Assembly (NCBI GenBank): GCA_902496945.1
Contig: CABVDE010000028.1
Location: forward strand, 1-25,673
DNA: 25,673 bases
Source: an uncultured Collinsella sp.
Lineage (GTDB): Bacteria; Actinomycetota; Coriobacteriia; Coriobacteriales; Coriobacteriaceae
Direction: 5' to 3'
Position 1 is the stretch's first letter. Each line of letters starts with the position of its first letter. Shown piece after piece: positions 15,923 through 23,733 of this stretch. The position numbers and the translations under genes were made by a program. The notes under the pieces were generated by a model. That model saw nothing but the letters and a program-made list of their open reading frames with translations. It had not been told where the DNA came from and ran no database searches.

Positions 15923-17686
15923 TTAACGCTTGCCGCCGTGACTGTTGCGCCAGATCTCGCGGCCCAGCATCAGCGCCAACACCAGCGCACTCACGTAGCC
16001 CATAAAGCCAATGACCGGAATACCGAACACAACCGGCTCGATGCGCGCGTAGTACACAACCGACGAGCCGATAAACAGGCCGGCGATCACAATTGCCATC
16101 GACATGCGGTCGATAATTCCACCCAGCTGTCGCAGCGCCTTATCGCTGCTCATGATCTGCGTGTTCACCTTAAGCTGGCCGCGCGTGAGCATGCGCGACG
16201 CCAAGCCCAGATACTCGGCCGCCTCGAGCGAGCCTTTTGCCGCGCGATAGCTGCTCGCGGCAAGATCGCGCCCCATTTCGCGGACGTGCGCATAGGTGCT
16301 CTTCTCGTTTTTGATGTGCGTCTGGATGATCTGGATCATGTTGACGTCGGGCATATACTCGGTCAGCAGACCCTCGAGCGTCACCATGCCACGGGCGAAC
16401 ATCGTCACCACGCTCGGCAGCTCAACGTCATTTTTTCGCGCCAGATTTAACAGCGAGGTCAAAAACTCGCCAATATCCAGGTCCTTAAGGTCGAGCCCTG
16501 CAAAGTCGGCGACGATAAAGTCCAAATCGGACAAAAAGGCCGAATGGTCGAGCTCGGCAGAGTCGCCGCGCGTCACGGCAAAGCGCATAAGCGAATCCTT
16601 GAGCTTGGGAACGTCGCCTTCGGCCACGGCGAAAATCATGTCCTTAACGATACCGCGGTCGTGACTCGACATGCGCCCGACCATGCCCAGGTCAATAAAG
16701 TAGACGATGCCGTCCTTGAGGATGATGTTTCCCGCATGCGGGTCGGCATGGAAAAAGCCATCGTCGAGCACCTGCGTCGAGTAGTCCTCGACGATCGCGG
16801 CGCCAATCTTTTCCAAGTCATAACCCTCGGCCACCAGGCGCTCGGGATCGGCAATCGAGATGCCGTCGATGTAGTCCATGACCACGACGTGTTCGGTGCA
16901 AAGATCCAAGTAGGATTTGGGACACGAGACGCCATGCACGCTTTTGTGGAAGTCATAGAAATCGTTGAGGTTTTTGGCCTCGGCCAAAAAGTTGGTCTCC
17001 TCGCGAAACGAGGTCCACAGCTCTTCGACCACACCGTGCAGGTCCACAAACTGATCAGTGTTGACGAACTTGGAAACGATGCGCACCACCGAGCGGATGA
17101 TGTCGATGTCCTGAGCCATCACCTGCTGCGCACCGGGGCGCTGCACCTTAACGGCCACGTCCTCGCCAGTCACCAGACGGGCGCGGTGCACCTGCGCGAG
17201 CGACGCGCTACCGAGCGGGTTGGGGTCAATCGCGTCGAATATCTGCCCCAGGCGCTGGCCGTATTCCTCTTCCAAACAGCGGAGCACTACCTCATACGGC
17301 ACCGGCTCTACGTCGGAGCGCAGACGGCGCAGCTCGTCGCAAAAGCGCTGCGGCAAAATCTCGGAGCGGTTGGCAAGAATCTGACCCATCTTGACGAACA
17401 TGGGGCCGAGCTCTTCGAGCAGGCGGCGCAGGCGAACCGGCGTGAGGTTGTCCCACACGCGGTACTTTTTGATCAGGCGAACGATCTGCCCGATGCGCTC
17501 GCGACGACCTGCCGGCGTGAGCTGGTACTCATCGTCCGGCGCCATGGCATCGGGCTCCTCGGGCACCATGTCGACGGCGCGTGGCTTCTTGCGAGCGCCC
17601 GAGACGGCGGCCTCGACCTCGTCGACAACCGCCGCCTCGTCACCCAAGGGATCTAGATTGTTGTAATCGGTGGTGGAATCTGCCAT
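15923..17686 (-). CDS. ABC1/UbiB (AarF)-family atypical kinase, membrane protein
   Basis: The 587-residue protein belongs to the UbiB/ADCK atypical protein-kinase-like family, which supports isoprenoid lipid and quinone biology, probably through ATPase activity. Key motifs are the KxGQ signature FVKMGQ at about 97-102, GSASLAQVHRA at 159-169 (the alanine-rich loop replacing the P-loop), the lysine in VAVKVQ at 180, FHADPHAGN near 310 and FIDLG near 333. Two transmembrane helices lie near the C-terminus (about 525-575). An acidic 55-residue N-terminal extension precedes the family core. The start is 8 nt after the stop of the phasin-like gene, so both are probably one operon. The substrate is unknown. 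The quinone type of this organism cannot be judged from the window. Confidence 0.92.
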   Translation of the reverse strand: MADSTTDYNNLDPLGDEAAVVDEVEAAVSGARKKPRAVDMVPEEPDAMAPDDEYQLTPAGRRERIGQIVRLIKKYRVWDNLTPVRLRRLLEELGPMFVKMGQILANRSEILPQRFCDELRRLRSDVEPVPYEVVLRCLEEEYGQRLGQIFDAIDPNPLGSASLAQVHRARLVTGEDVAVKVQRPGAQQVMAQDIDIIRSVVRIVSKFVNTDQFVDLHGVVEELWTSFREETNFLAEAKNLNDFYDFHKSVHGVSCPKSYLDLCTEHVVVMDYIDGISIADPERLVAEGYDLEKIGAAIVEDYSTQVLDDGFFHADPHAGNIILKDGIVYFIDLGMVGRMSSHDRGIVKDMIFAVAEGDVPKLKDSLMRFAVTRGDSAELDHSAFLSDLDFIVADFAGLDLKDLDIGEFLTSLLNLARKNDVELPSVVTMFARGMVTLEGLLTEYMPDVNMIQIIQTHIKNEKSTYAHVREMGRDLAASSYRAAKGSLEAAEYLGLASRMLTRGQLKVNTQIMSSDKALRQLGGIIDRMSMAIVIAGLFIGSSVVYYARIEPVVFGIPVIGFMGYVSALVLALMLGREIWRNSHGGKR

Positions 17687-17694
17687 CTGCGCTG

Positions 17695-18111
17695 CTACTC
17701 GGCCTCTTCGGTATCCTCTGCATCGTCGGGCTCAACGGATTCGACGGGCACCGAGGTCACGTTGTCCTCGACCGAATCGACGATGTCGCGCACATGGGCC
17801 AAGAATGCCGTGCGCTCGGGAGCGGTCATAACGCGAACGCGAGCAAGGATGAGCTCGTCGAGCACGCGCTGGGCCGCGGTCTCGCCCTGCATGCCCAAAC
17901 GCTCGGTGAGGTCGGAGATGGTGCCACCGGCCTGCTCGAACATGTCGGACACGCTGCGGGCGATGTCGGGGGTGCCGGCGTCCTTGCGGACCTGCTCGCC
18001 CTTGGTGTTGAGGTCGTCGAGAACCTTCTTGCCGCCCTCGACGGCGACAGCGGCGGCGCCAAAGCCCACATTGATGGCGCCGTTAACAAGCTGATCGAGT
18101 TTCATAACCAT
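17695..18111 (-). CDS. Phasin-like helical protein
   Basis: The 138-residue protein begins MVMKLDQLVNGAINVGFGAAAVAVEGGKKVLDDL, given here only as its opening (MVMKLDQLVNGAINVG) followed by an alanine/glycine-rich amphipathic helix. The middle is helical and charged (GEQVRKDAG to ILARVRVM) and the end is acidic with no clear fold. This resembles phasin-type or PhaF-like coiled-coil proteins that coat lipid or granule surfaces. The start at 18111 is preferred because GGAG lies 7 nt upstream. A TTG at 18123 would overlap that site. It immediately precedes the UbiB-type kinase, suggesting a partner role, perhaps like small accessory helical proteins of UbiB systems. No polyhydroxyalkanoate genes are seen. 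Confidence 0.72.
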   Translation of the reverse strand: MVMKLDQLVNGAINVGFGAAAVAVEGGKKVLDDLNTKGEQVRKDAGTPDIARSVSDMFEQAGGTISDLTERLGMQGETAAQRVLDELILARVRVMTAPERTAFLAHVRDIVDSVEDNVTSVPVESVEPDDAEDTEEAE

Positions 18112-18258
18112 GGTTGGCTCCAATCATGAACAACTGCATTAGCTCTCTTGTACCCAAGATTGAGTGAACGACTCATAATCGTTTTACCGCCGAGATAGAA
18201 ACCGGGCGGGACAAAGCCTTTGACGGCATTTGCCCGCTCGCGGTTTGCAGGGCGGTTT

Positions 18259-19782
18259 TTACCTAATATTGTCGTTCATCGCGAAGGAGTTCTTCATGGC
18301 GCAGCTCGTGGTGTAGAGTACCTTGCCCAGCAGGGCATCGGTCTCCACGCGCACGCGCTCGGCGAAGTCCTCGTTGGAGCGCGCGAGCTCGGCGGGCACC
18401 TCGGACTCAGGCAGCGTGGCAACGACGGCATCGACGTCGTGAATCTGCTTGTGGCCCATGCCGCCAACCTTCTCCTGATAATCCTCGACTGCGCGGCCGC
18501 ACTCGTGGAAGCGGACATCGGCCAAGGCACCGATCAGGCGATTCGCCCAATAGAAATTCTCGGACGTCACACGGGCCTGCGTGTCGGCATAGTACTCGGG
18601 CATGGTCTCGACATTGGCGTACAGCGGCACAAGCGCGTTAAACGAGTTAGAGCCAAACGCCATCCACTGCACGGCGCGATACGCCGGCTGCGCATAGGGG
18701 CGCAGCTGCAGCACGGCGAGCTGGCTGTTGCGGTTGATGCCGATGGGACGATAGGCGCCGCGCGTGGCGGGCGTACCCTTGCTGCCGTAGCAGTCGTACT
18801 CCGTGCCCTGGTAGTGACTCGAAAGCACGTACTTGATGTCCTCGAGGGTCACCTTGCGCTCGGGCACGCGACTCCAGGGAATGTCGTCGCTCTCGGGCGT
18901 GTAGTCGGCGTCGGGACCGTCCCACACATCGCTGGGGTTGAGACAGCGCTGCATGTACCAGGCGCGCGGCGTGTTGTAGACGTGGTCGCTGTCGCTGTGC
19001 GAACCAAAGGCCTCGCGCGGGTTAAAGACCGCGGCGGGACCGTCGCCCTTAACGCCCAGCGTCAGGTCCAGATGCCACTCGGCCATCCAGGTGCGTAGGT
19101 CGGCCGAGCACATGTGGTCGACCTGCGCGCCCTCGGCGTCGTCCAAGTCAAAGCTGTCGATACCCAGCTGGTTGGGCATGGTCACATAGGCGTCGTCGGG
19201 TACGCGCTTGGCGATCCAGTGGTGGCCGCCGATGGTTTCGAGCCACCAGATCTCGTCAACGTCACTAAAGGCGATGCCGTTGTTCTCGTAGGTGCCGTAG
19301 CGCTCGAGCAGGTCGCCCAGAATGCGCACGCCGTCGCGGGCGGATTTGGCATACGGCAACACCAGGGTCACCATGTCCTCCTCGCCCAAACCACCGGGCT
19401 GCGCCGGCACATAGCCGTCCTCGCCCTCGTTACCCTTGGCGGGCACGTAGTCCACGAGCGGATCGGCGCCGCGGACGCGCTCGTTGGTGGTGAGCGTCTC
19501 GGTTGCGGACATGCCAACATTGAGCTCGTTGAAGCCGGCCTCGGCCCAAATGCCATGACCCGGGACAACGTCGGGGACGCTTGTGTAACGCATGGGATTG
19601 TCGGGCAGCTCAACGGTCAGGTGGCTCAGGACACTCGTGTAGACACGCGGCTGCTCGTCGGGATGCACTACGCGCATGCGCTTGGGCTCAAATACCCCAT
19701 TGGGCGAGTCCTCGTTGCGGGCAACCAGCGTCGACCCGTCGTAGCTCGCGTTCTTACCGACCAAAATCGTTGTGCACGGCAT
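18259..19782 (-). CDS. C69-family dipeptidase (PepD-type)
   Basis: The 507-residue enzyme belongs to peptidase family C69, N-terminal-nucleophile hydrolases that cleave dipeptides. The catalytic cysteine is Cys3 in MPCTTILVGKNASYDGS, exposed after removal of the first residues. Further family features are LVARNEDSP near residue 20, WAEAGFNELNVGMSATET near 78-96 and DEIWWLETIGGHHWIAKR near 175-193. No secretion signal is present, so it is probably cytoplasmic. Start 19782 is chosen because AAGGAGG lies 6 nt before it. An ATG at 19788 touches the ribosome-binding site. It lies 99 bp after folD in the same orientation. The gap has a T-run (CTTTTT, minus strand) but only a weak stem, so co-transcription is possible. 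Confidence 0.92.
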   Translation of the reverse strand: MPCTTILVGKNASYDGSTLVARNEDSPNGVFEPKRMRVVHPDEQPRVYTSVLSHLTVELPDNPMRYTSVPDVVPGHGIWAEAGFNELNVGMSATETLTTNERVRGADPLVDYVPAKGNEGEDGYVPAQPGGLGEEDMVTLVLPYAKSARDGVRILGDLLERYGTYENNGIAFSDVDEIWWLETIGGHHWIAKRVPDDAYVTMPNQLGIDSFDLDDAEGAQVDHMCSADLRTWMAEWHLDLTLGVKGDGPAAVFNPREAFGSHSDSDHVYNTPRAWYMQRCLNPSDVWDGPDADYTPESDDIPWSRVPERKVTLEDIKYVLSSHYQGTEYDCYGSKGTPATRGAYRPIGINRNSQLAVLQLRPYAQPAYRAVQWMAFGSNSFNALVPLYANVETMPEYYADTQARVTSENFYWANRLIGALADVRFHECGRAVEDYQEKVGGMGHKQIHDVDAVVATLPESEVPAELARSNEDFAERVRVETDALLGKVLYTTSCAMKNSFAMNDNIR

Positions 19783-19881
19783 GCGCATCCTCCTTGAGCG
19801 AAGAAATCAAACGGCAATAGTGTATCGCTTCGGTGCAAAAAGGGCGAAACCACAGCCTCGGCAGCCCCCGTGGTCAAAAGC

Positions 19882-20736
19882 CTATTTCGATGCGCGCTCG
19901 GCCGCTTCGATCACGTGTTTGGCGAGAATCGCGGTGGTCACAGCCCCCACGCCGCCCGGCACGGGTGTGATGGCGTTAACGATCGGCTCCGCAGCATCAA
20001 AATCGACGTCGCCGACCAGCTTGCCAGCGGCCTCGTCCCAGTTAATGCCCACATCGATGATCGTCTGGCCCTCGCGAACCGCATCCGCGCCAATCGTGCG
20101 CGCGCGTCCAACTGCCGCAACCACTACATCAGCCGCACGACACTCGGCAGCAAGGTCGCGCGTATGCGTATGGCACGTCGTCACCGTGGCATTGCGAGCC
20201 GTAAGCATGGCGGCAACGGGACGGCCAATCACCAGAGACCGACCGACGACCGCGACCTTGGCCCCATCCAGCCCAACACCGTAATGGTCCAGCAACGCCA
20301 GCACGGCCTCGGCCGTGCAAGGAGCAAAGCCCTCACCTCGCCCCGAAAGCGTGGTAAGCAGCGACGCCGGCGTCATGGAGTCGATATCCTTGGCGGGATC
20401 GAGTGCCGCGGCAACCGCATCCTCGTCAAGCCCAGCGGGCAGCGGGCGAAACACTAGGCAGCCATGAACGGCGGGGTCGGCATTGATGTCCTTAATAGCC
20501 GCCAGCAGCTCATCCTGCGAAGCATCGGCAGGAAGCAAAACGCGGCGAGCATCGATGCCAGCCTTTTCACAGCGCTTGAGGGCGCCGCGCTCGTACGATA
20601 GATCGTCCTCGCGCTCGCCCACACGAACGATGGCCAGCGTCGGCACAACGCCGCGTTCGCGCAGGACTGCGCAGCGAGCAGCGAGTTCCTCGGTCAAAGT
20701 ACGGGCAACGGGAGCGCCTTTGAGCAGCTCGGCCAT
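19882..20736 (-). CDS. folD: Methylenetetrahydrofolate dehydrogenase / methenyltetrahydrofolate cyclohydrolase
   Basis: The 284-residue bifunctional enzyme interconverts 5,10-methylene-, 5,10-methenyl- and 10-formyl-tetrahydrofolate in the cytoplasm. Visible family features are VPTLAIVRVGEREDDLSYERG near 30-50 (usually VGxxxAS-Y), HGCLVFRPLP near 86 (usually GxLVQLPLP), DIDSMTP near 115 (the common form is KDVDGF) and the NADP-site VVGRSLVIGRPVA near 155. The end, DVGINW and TPVPGGVGAVTTAIL, is typical. The changes in the substrate motifs and a conserved-lysine region differing from Escherichia coli suggest a divergent subgroup. The start at 20736 has GAGGGG 6 nt upstream and lies 2 nt after the stop of the cyclodeaminase gene. 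Confidence 0.92.
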   Translation of the reverse strand: MAELLKGAPVARTLTEELAARCAVLRERGVVPTLAIVRVGEREDDLSYERGALKRCEKAGIDARRVLLPADASQDELLAAIKDINADPAVHGCLVFRPLPAGLDEDAVAAALDPAKDIDSMTPASLLTTLSGRGEGFAPCTAEAVLALLDHYGVGLDGAKVAVVGRSLVIGRPVAAMLTARNATVTTCHTHTRDLAAECRAADVVVAAVGRARTIGADAVREGQTIIDVGINWDEAAGKLVGDVDFDAAEPIVNAITPVPGGVGAVTTAILAKHVIEAAERASK

Positions 20737-20738
20737 GG

Positions 20739-21377
20739 CTATCCCCTCTTCCTGGCTGCGTCGGCGGCACGGCGCGCCAGCGCATCGGCACGCGGCAGCC
20801 ACGTATCCAGCAGCTCATCGCACGCCGCCTCGAGCTCCTCGGCGCGTGCCCGGTCTTTCATAGACGTAGTGTTGGCAAAGAGCGTCAGACTCGCGCCCTG
20901 CATGGCGGCGCGGCAGAACACGGCGCCACAAGCCACGTCGGACAGCAGCTGGCGCGACCCCTTGTCCGCCATGTCCTCGAGCAGCGCCAGCGCGCGCCCG
21001 CAGGCATCCATAATGCGATACGGTGGCATAGCCGCCACGTGAAGCGCATTCTGAATCGCAGCCGGTCGAGCCGGATCGTCACGCGGAATACCGTACGCCG
21101 CGGACACCTGCCCGTAGGCACGAACGTCCTCGGCAACCAACTCGACAAGCTCATGGGCCAGCTCATCAGCCTGAGCAAACGCGCGCGTCAGGTCATCTGC
21201 ACGATCAGCAAGCGCGGGATTGGTTGCCCCGTAGCGGGCAACCATCCCGCACAGCGAGGCGCCCAGCGCGCCCACGAATGCGCTCGCGCTACCACCGCCG
21301 GGAACGGGCTCGCGCGCGGCAAGCGCCTCGGCAAACCCTCGGCAGGTCTTATCCATCATCTCTTGGCTCATGTGCAT
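20739..21377 (-). CDS. Cyclodeaminase/cyclohydrolase family protein (FtcD C-terminal/FchA-like)
   Basis: The 212-residue helical protein belongs to the cyclodeaminase family, which converts 5-formiminotetrahydrofolate to methenyltetrahydrofolate with release of ammonia, or hydrolyses methenyl-folate (FchA). The signature PVPGGGSASAFVGALGASL is at about residues 24-42. Further family features are the DVRAYG segment near 83 and the long helices ending in ARKRG. Translation starts at 21377, with GAGGGTG just upstream; an ATG two codons later is also possible. It is joined to folD with a 2-nt gap, so the pair can feed formimino or methenyl groups into 10-formyl-folate. Histidine or purine breakdown genes are not visible here. 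Confidence 0.9.
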   Translation of the reverse strand: MHMSQEMMDKTCRGFAEALAAREPVPGGGSASAFVGALGASLCGMVARYGATNPALADRADDLTRAFAQADELAHELVELVAEDVRAYGQVSAAYGIPRDDPARPAAIQNALHVAAMPPYRIMDACGRALALLEDMADKGSRQLLSDVACGAVFCRAAMQGASLTLFANTTSMKDRARAEELEAACDELLDTWLPRADALARRAADAARKRG

Positions 21378-21449
21378 GCACCCTCAATGCTTGCCAAGCT
21401 AATCGGACAGTCGGCGCCGCCCGAACGCATCGTGTATTTCGTGGTGCCT

Positions 21450-21478
21450 AGTCTAGCCCATAAGAGCATTCGCGTCAG
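21450..21478 (-). promoter_or_regulatory. Promoter of the cyclodeaminase-folD operon
   Basis: On the minus strand CTGACG (21478-21473) and TAGACT (21455-21450) are 17 bp apart, each matching consensus at four of six positions. The expected start is about 65 nt before the gene. Confidence 0.42.
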
Positions 21479-21508
21479 CGCGCCCAGTTATCGCACTTTT
21501 CTATGGCG

Positions 21509-21541
21509 GGCGATAGGCGCAACATCGCTGCGCTTATCGCC
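21509..21541. repeat. 12-bp inverted repeat with TATCGC motif
   Basis: GGCGATAGGCGC (21509-21520) pairs with GCGCTTATCGCC (21530-21541) around a 9-nt loop, with a single G-U pair. Another TTATCGC lies at 21488-21494. It may be an operator cluster or a transcript hairpin; no T-run follows on either strand. Confidence 0.55.
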
Positions 21542-21647
21542 AAGCAATCAATCCCGACCCCCTGTCAAGGTCAGTCTTGCGCCCAGCCCATTGGGCCATA
21601 GACACGCCAAGTGCCATCGCGCAAACCACACCGGCAAAACAAATGCA

Positions 21648-21677
21648 TCTTTGTTGCGCAATCCGATGCAACAAAGA
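21648..21677. repeat. 10-bp inverted repeat upstream of the LPXTG gene
   Basis: TCTTTGTTGC (21648-21657) is the exact inverse of GCAACAAAGA (21668-21677), with a 10-nt spacer. It ends about 95 bp before the -10 box of the surface-protein gene. There is no T-run, so it is more likely regulatory than a terminator. Confidence 0.55.
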
Positions 21678-21771
21678 CGCAGGTATGCGGAATAAATATG
21701 CAAGAAGCGCAAGAAAGATTGGCGTACCGATAAAGGCGCGAAATAGAGGTTTAGCAAAATGTCAGAAGCTC

Positions 21772-21777
21772 TATAAT
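21772..21777 (+). promoter_or_regulatory. -10 box of the LPXTG surface-protein gene
   Basis: A perfect TATAAT lies 44 bp before the start codon in AT-rich DNA. The upstream -35 is weak (TTTAGC, 16 bp away). The gene has a good ribosome-binding site AAAGGAG at 21807-21813. Confidence 0.55.
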
Positions 21778-21820
21778 ATTTATGCTGATTTAATACTTTT
21801 AGAGTCAAAGGAGTCTCAGC

Positions 21821-23377
21821 ATGAAGTCATTTTTGAAAACGGTCTCTCGTGCGGTCGCAGCGCTGTTTGCCGTTGCGCTCGTCACGATGGGAGTTGCATC
21901 GCCTGCTTTCGCAGACGGTGCCGCCGGCACGATTACCAATGCCCGCACCGGTAAAACCTACGATAAACTTGCCGACGCTACCGCCGATGCGCAGACCGGC
22001 GACACCATCAAGCTCGGCGAGGGCAACTACACCCTCTACGGCGTGAGCTCCGTGGGTCACACCAAGGGCAAGGACCTTACCTTTGAGGGTCTAGGCACGG
22101 ACAAGACCGCATGGAACATCGGTGCGGAGGTTCCCGATCCTGCAAACTATGGTACCGAGTACAACGGCGACTATTCCTTTGACGGCGCCGGTACCGTGAC
22201 GTTCAAGAACATGACGCTGCGTTCGGGCTCTGCGGACTATCTTGGTTTCATTCGTGCCAATAAGACCGTGCTCGACGGCTGCGTCGTCAACGGCAAGACG
22301 TTCTACTGGGGCTACGAGTCCGCCGAGTTCAACAATACGACGTTCAACGCGCCCGGTGGCGACTACGCCATCTGGACGTACAGTTCGCCGACCATGACGT
22401 TTGACAGCTGCACCTTTAATGCCAGTGGCAAGGTTATTAATGTCTACACCGATGCCGGTGCCGGCAGCCATGACATTACCGTTAACGTGAATAATTGCAC
22501 GTTCAACTCGAAAACCAGCTTGCTTGCCCACAAGCAAGCTTTGAACATCAACGACTTTAATATGGGGAACTACAAGTACATCCTCAACATTACCGGTACC
22601 AATACGGTTAACTTTACCGGTAAATTTATTGAGGAAGCGCGTGACAAAACTACCTGCTCGCAGCTCTTTGGTTTTGGTGGCAAGTCGGGCAACGACACCG
22701 GCCGCACCGATGTCAAGATTGACGGCACTCTTGTGTGGTCCAAAAAAGGCGAGACGTTCAAAGGCGAGATGAAGACCCACTCCTACACCGACGGCGAGCA
22801 TGACAACGCCTTTGATGTCGCCTACACCGAGTGGGCCTCTGACAATGCCGGCACTTGGACTCGCACGGGAACCCCTAAGTGCAAGTACTGCGGCTTCACC
22901 AAGCCTGAGTTCGAGGAGAAAGCCTACGATCTCTCCTACGACCTGAACGGCTCCACGGACGAGCAGACTGCCAAATTCGCAGCCGTTACGTGCGTCACCG
23001 AAGCCGAGGTTACGGCCGAGCAGCCTGTGCGCAAGGGCTACTCCTTCGTGGGCTGGAACACCGCAAAGGACGGCTCCGGCACAAGCTATGCCGCGGGCGA
23101 TAAGGTTGAGCTTTCCGCTCCTGTGACGCTCTACGCCCAGTGGAAGAAGGACGAGCCCGCGCCCAAGCCTTCCGACAACAAGCCTTCCGACAACAAGCCT
23201 TCCGACAACAAGCCTGCCGACAACAAGCCTGCCGACAAGCCTGCAAATAAGACCAAGGCAAACAAGCAGGCTCTGCCCAGCACGGGTGACGCCTCCGCCA
23301 ACATCGTCGCTGCTATGAGCATCATGGCAATCGCCTGCTTTGTCGCCGGCGCTGTCGTGTCTAAGGTTCGCAAGTAA
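21821..23377 (+). CDS. LPXTG cell-wall-anchored protein with beta-helix and InlB-type repeat
   Basis: The 518-residue secreted protein has a signal peptide (residues 1-31, ending ASPAFA). A region rich in short beta strands and Asn/Thr, typical of a right-handed beta-helix, spans about 40-310, with units such as LTFEGLG, VTFKNMTL and MTFDSCTFN. A CKYCG cysteine pair near 354-357 follows a HSYTDGEHDNAFD segment. An InlB-type domain comes next (about 369-443, GYSFVGWNT). A proline linker of five 15-bp repeats leads to LPSTG at 485-489, a hydrophobic helix and a basic tail VRK. Sortase would link it to peptidoglycan. The beta-helix may bind or cut a polysaccharide, but no catalytic site is recognised. 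It has its own promoter and a strong terminator. Confidence 0.9.
   Translation: MKSFLKTVSRAVAALFAVALVTMGVASPAFADGAAGTITNARTGKTYDKLADATADAQTGDTIKLGEGNYTLYGVSSVGHTKGKDLTFEGLGTDKTAWNIGAEVPDPANYGTEYNGDYSFDGAGTVTFKNMTLRSGSADYLGFIRANKTVLDGCVVNGKTFYWGYESAEFNNTTFNAPGGDYAIWTYSSPTMTFDSCTFNASGKVINVYTDAGAGSHDITVNVNNCTFNSKTSLLAHKQALNINDFNMGNYKYILNITGTNTVNFTGKFIEEARDKTTCSQLFGFGGKSGNDTGRTDVKIDGTLVWSKKGETFKGEMKTHSYTDGEHDNAFDVAYTEWASDNAGTWTRTGTPKCKYCGFTKPEFEEKAYDLSYDLNGSTDEQTAKFAAVTCVTEAEVTAEQPVRKGYSFVGWNTAKDGSGTSYAAGDKVELSAPVTLYAQWKKDEPAPKPSDNKPSDNKPSDNKPADNKPADKPANKTKANKQALPSTGDASANIVAAMSIMAIACFVAGAVVSKVRK
23165..23239 (+). repeat. Five 15-bp repeats encoding a Pro/Asp/Asn/Lys linker
   Basis: Three exact copies of AAGCCTTCCGACAAC are followed by AAGCCTGCCGACAAC and AAGCCTGCCGACAAG, in frame with the LPXTG gene. 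They encode KPSDN and KPADN units, a flexible wall-spanning linker before the LPSTG motif. Copy number can change by slippage without a frameshift. Confidence 0.92.
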
Positions 23378-23417
23378 TTTCAACTTCGAAACACGCCGTA
23401 GCAACTTGTTGCAACGC

Positions 23418-23455
23418 AAAGGGGTCCGCACCGCAAAAGGTGCGGACCCCTTTTT
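23418..23455 (+). terminator. Strong Rho-independent terminator after the LPXTG gene
   Basis: AAGGGGTCCGCACC (from 23419) pairs perfectly with GGTGCGGACCCCTT, across a GCAAAA loop, ending in a T-run at 23451-23455. The stem is about 14 bp, one of the strongest terminators in the window. Confidence 0.93.
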
Positions 23456-23733
23456 GCACAAAAAGCTGTGGCGAGGCGCCCACGATGACCAACCGGATGC
23501 GTCCGTCGTCAAGATCCGTACCCCCCGGCTACGCTCCGCCTCACCGCACCAAACATGGAACCAGTGGAAGGACGGAAAGGCCGGCTCTCCCCTCTTTTGC
23601 GCCCGGGCATATTGCCACTTAACGGCGCAAATCCGGCCCTCAGAATGGGACACATGGCCCACCCTTACGAGCCGCTCGCGCGTACAGTAAAGGCAGGTAA
23701 TCCATGGGCGGTTACAGATGAGGAGACACGACC
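23456..23733. other. Intergenic region before the lipoprotein gene
   Basis: About 280 bp with no supported gene. It contains one sequence, CTCAGAATGGGA at 23639-23650, identical to a spacer and half-site of the 62-bp array. A TACAGT at 23683-23688 could serve as a -10 for the lipoprotein gene, but a -35 is not clear. Confidence 0.6.

Larger units (their letters stand above)
21378..21820. other. Divergent intergenic region rich in inverted repeats
   Basis: This 443-bp region separates the minus-strand cyclodeaminase-folD operon from the plus-strand LPXTG gene. It contains promoter candidates for each side and two strong stem-loops, listed separately. No coding sequence is supported. Confidence 0.7.

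Noticed and set aside
22091..23662. A 523-codon minus-strand frame across the LPXTG gene
   Set aside because: It runs through the strong terminator and opposite the well-supported signal-peptide and LPSTG protein.
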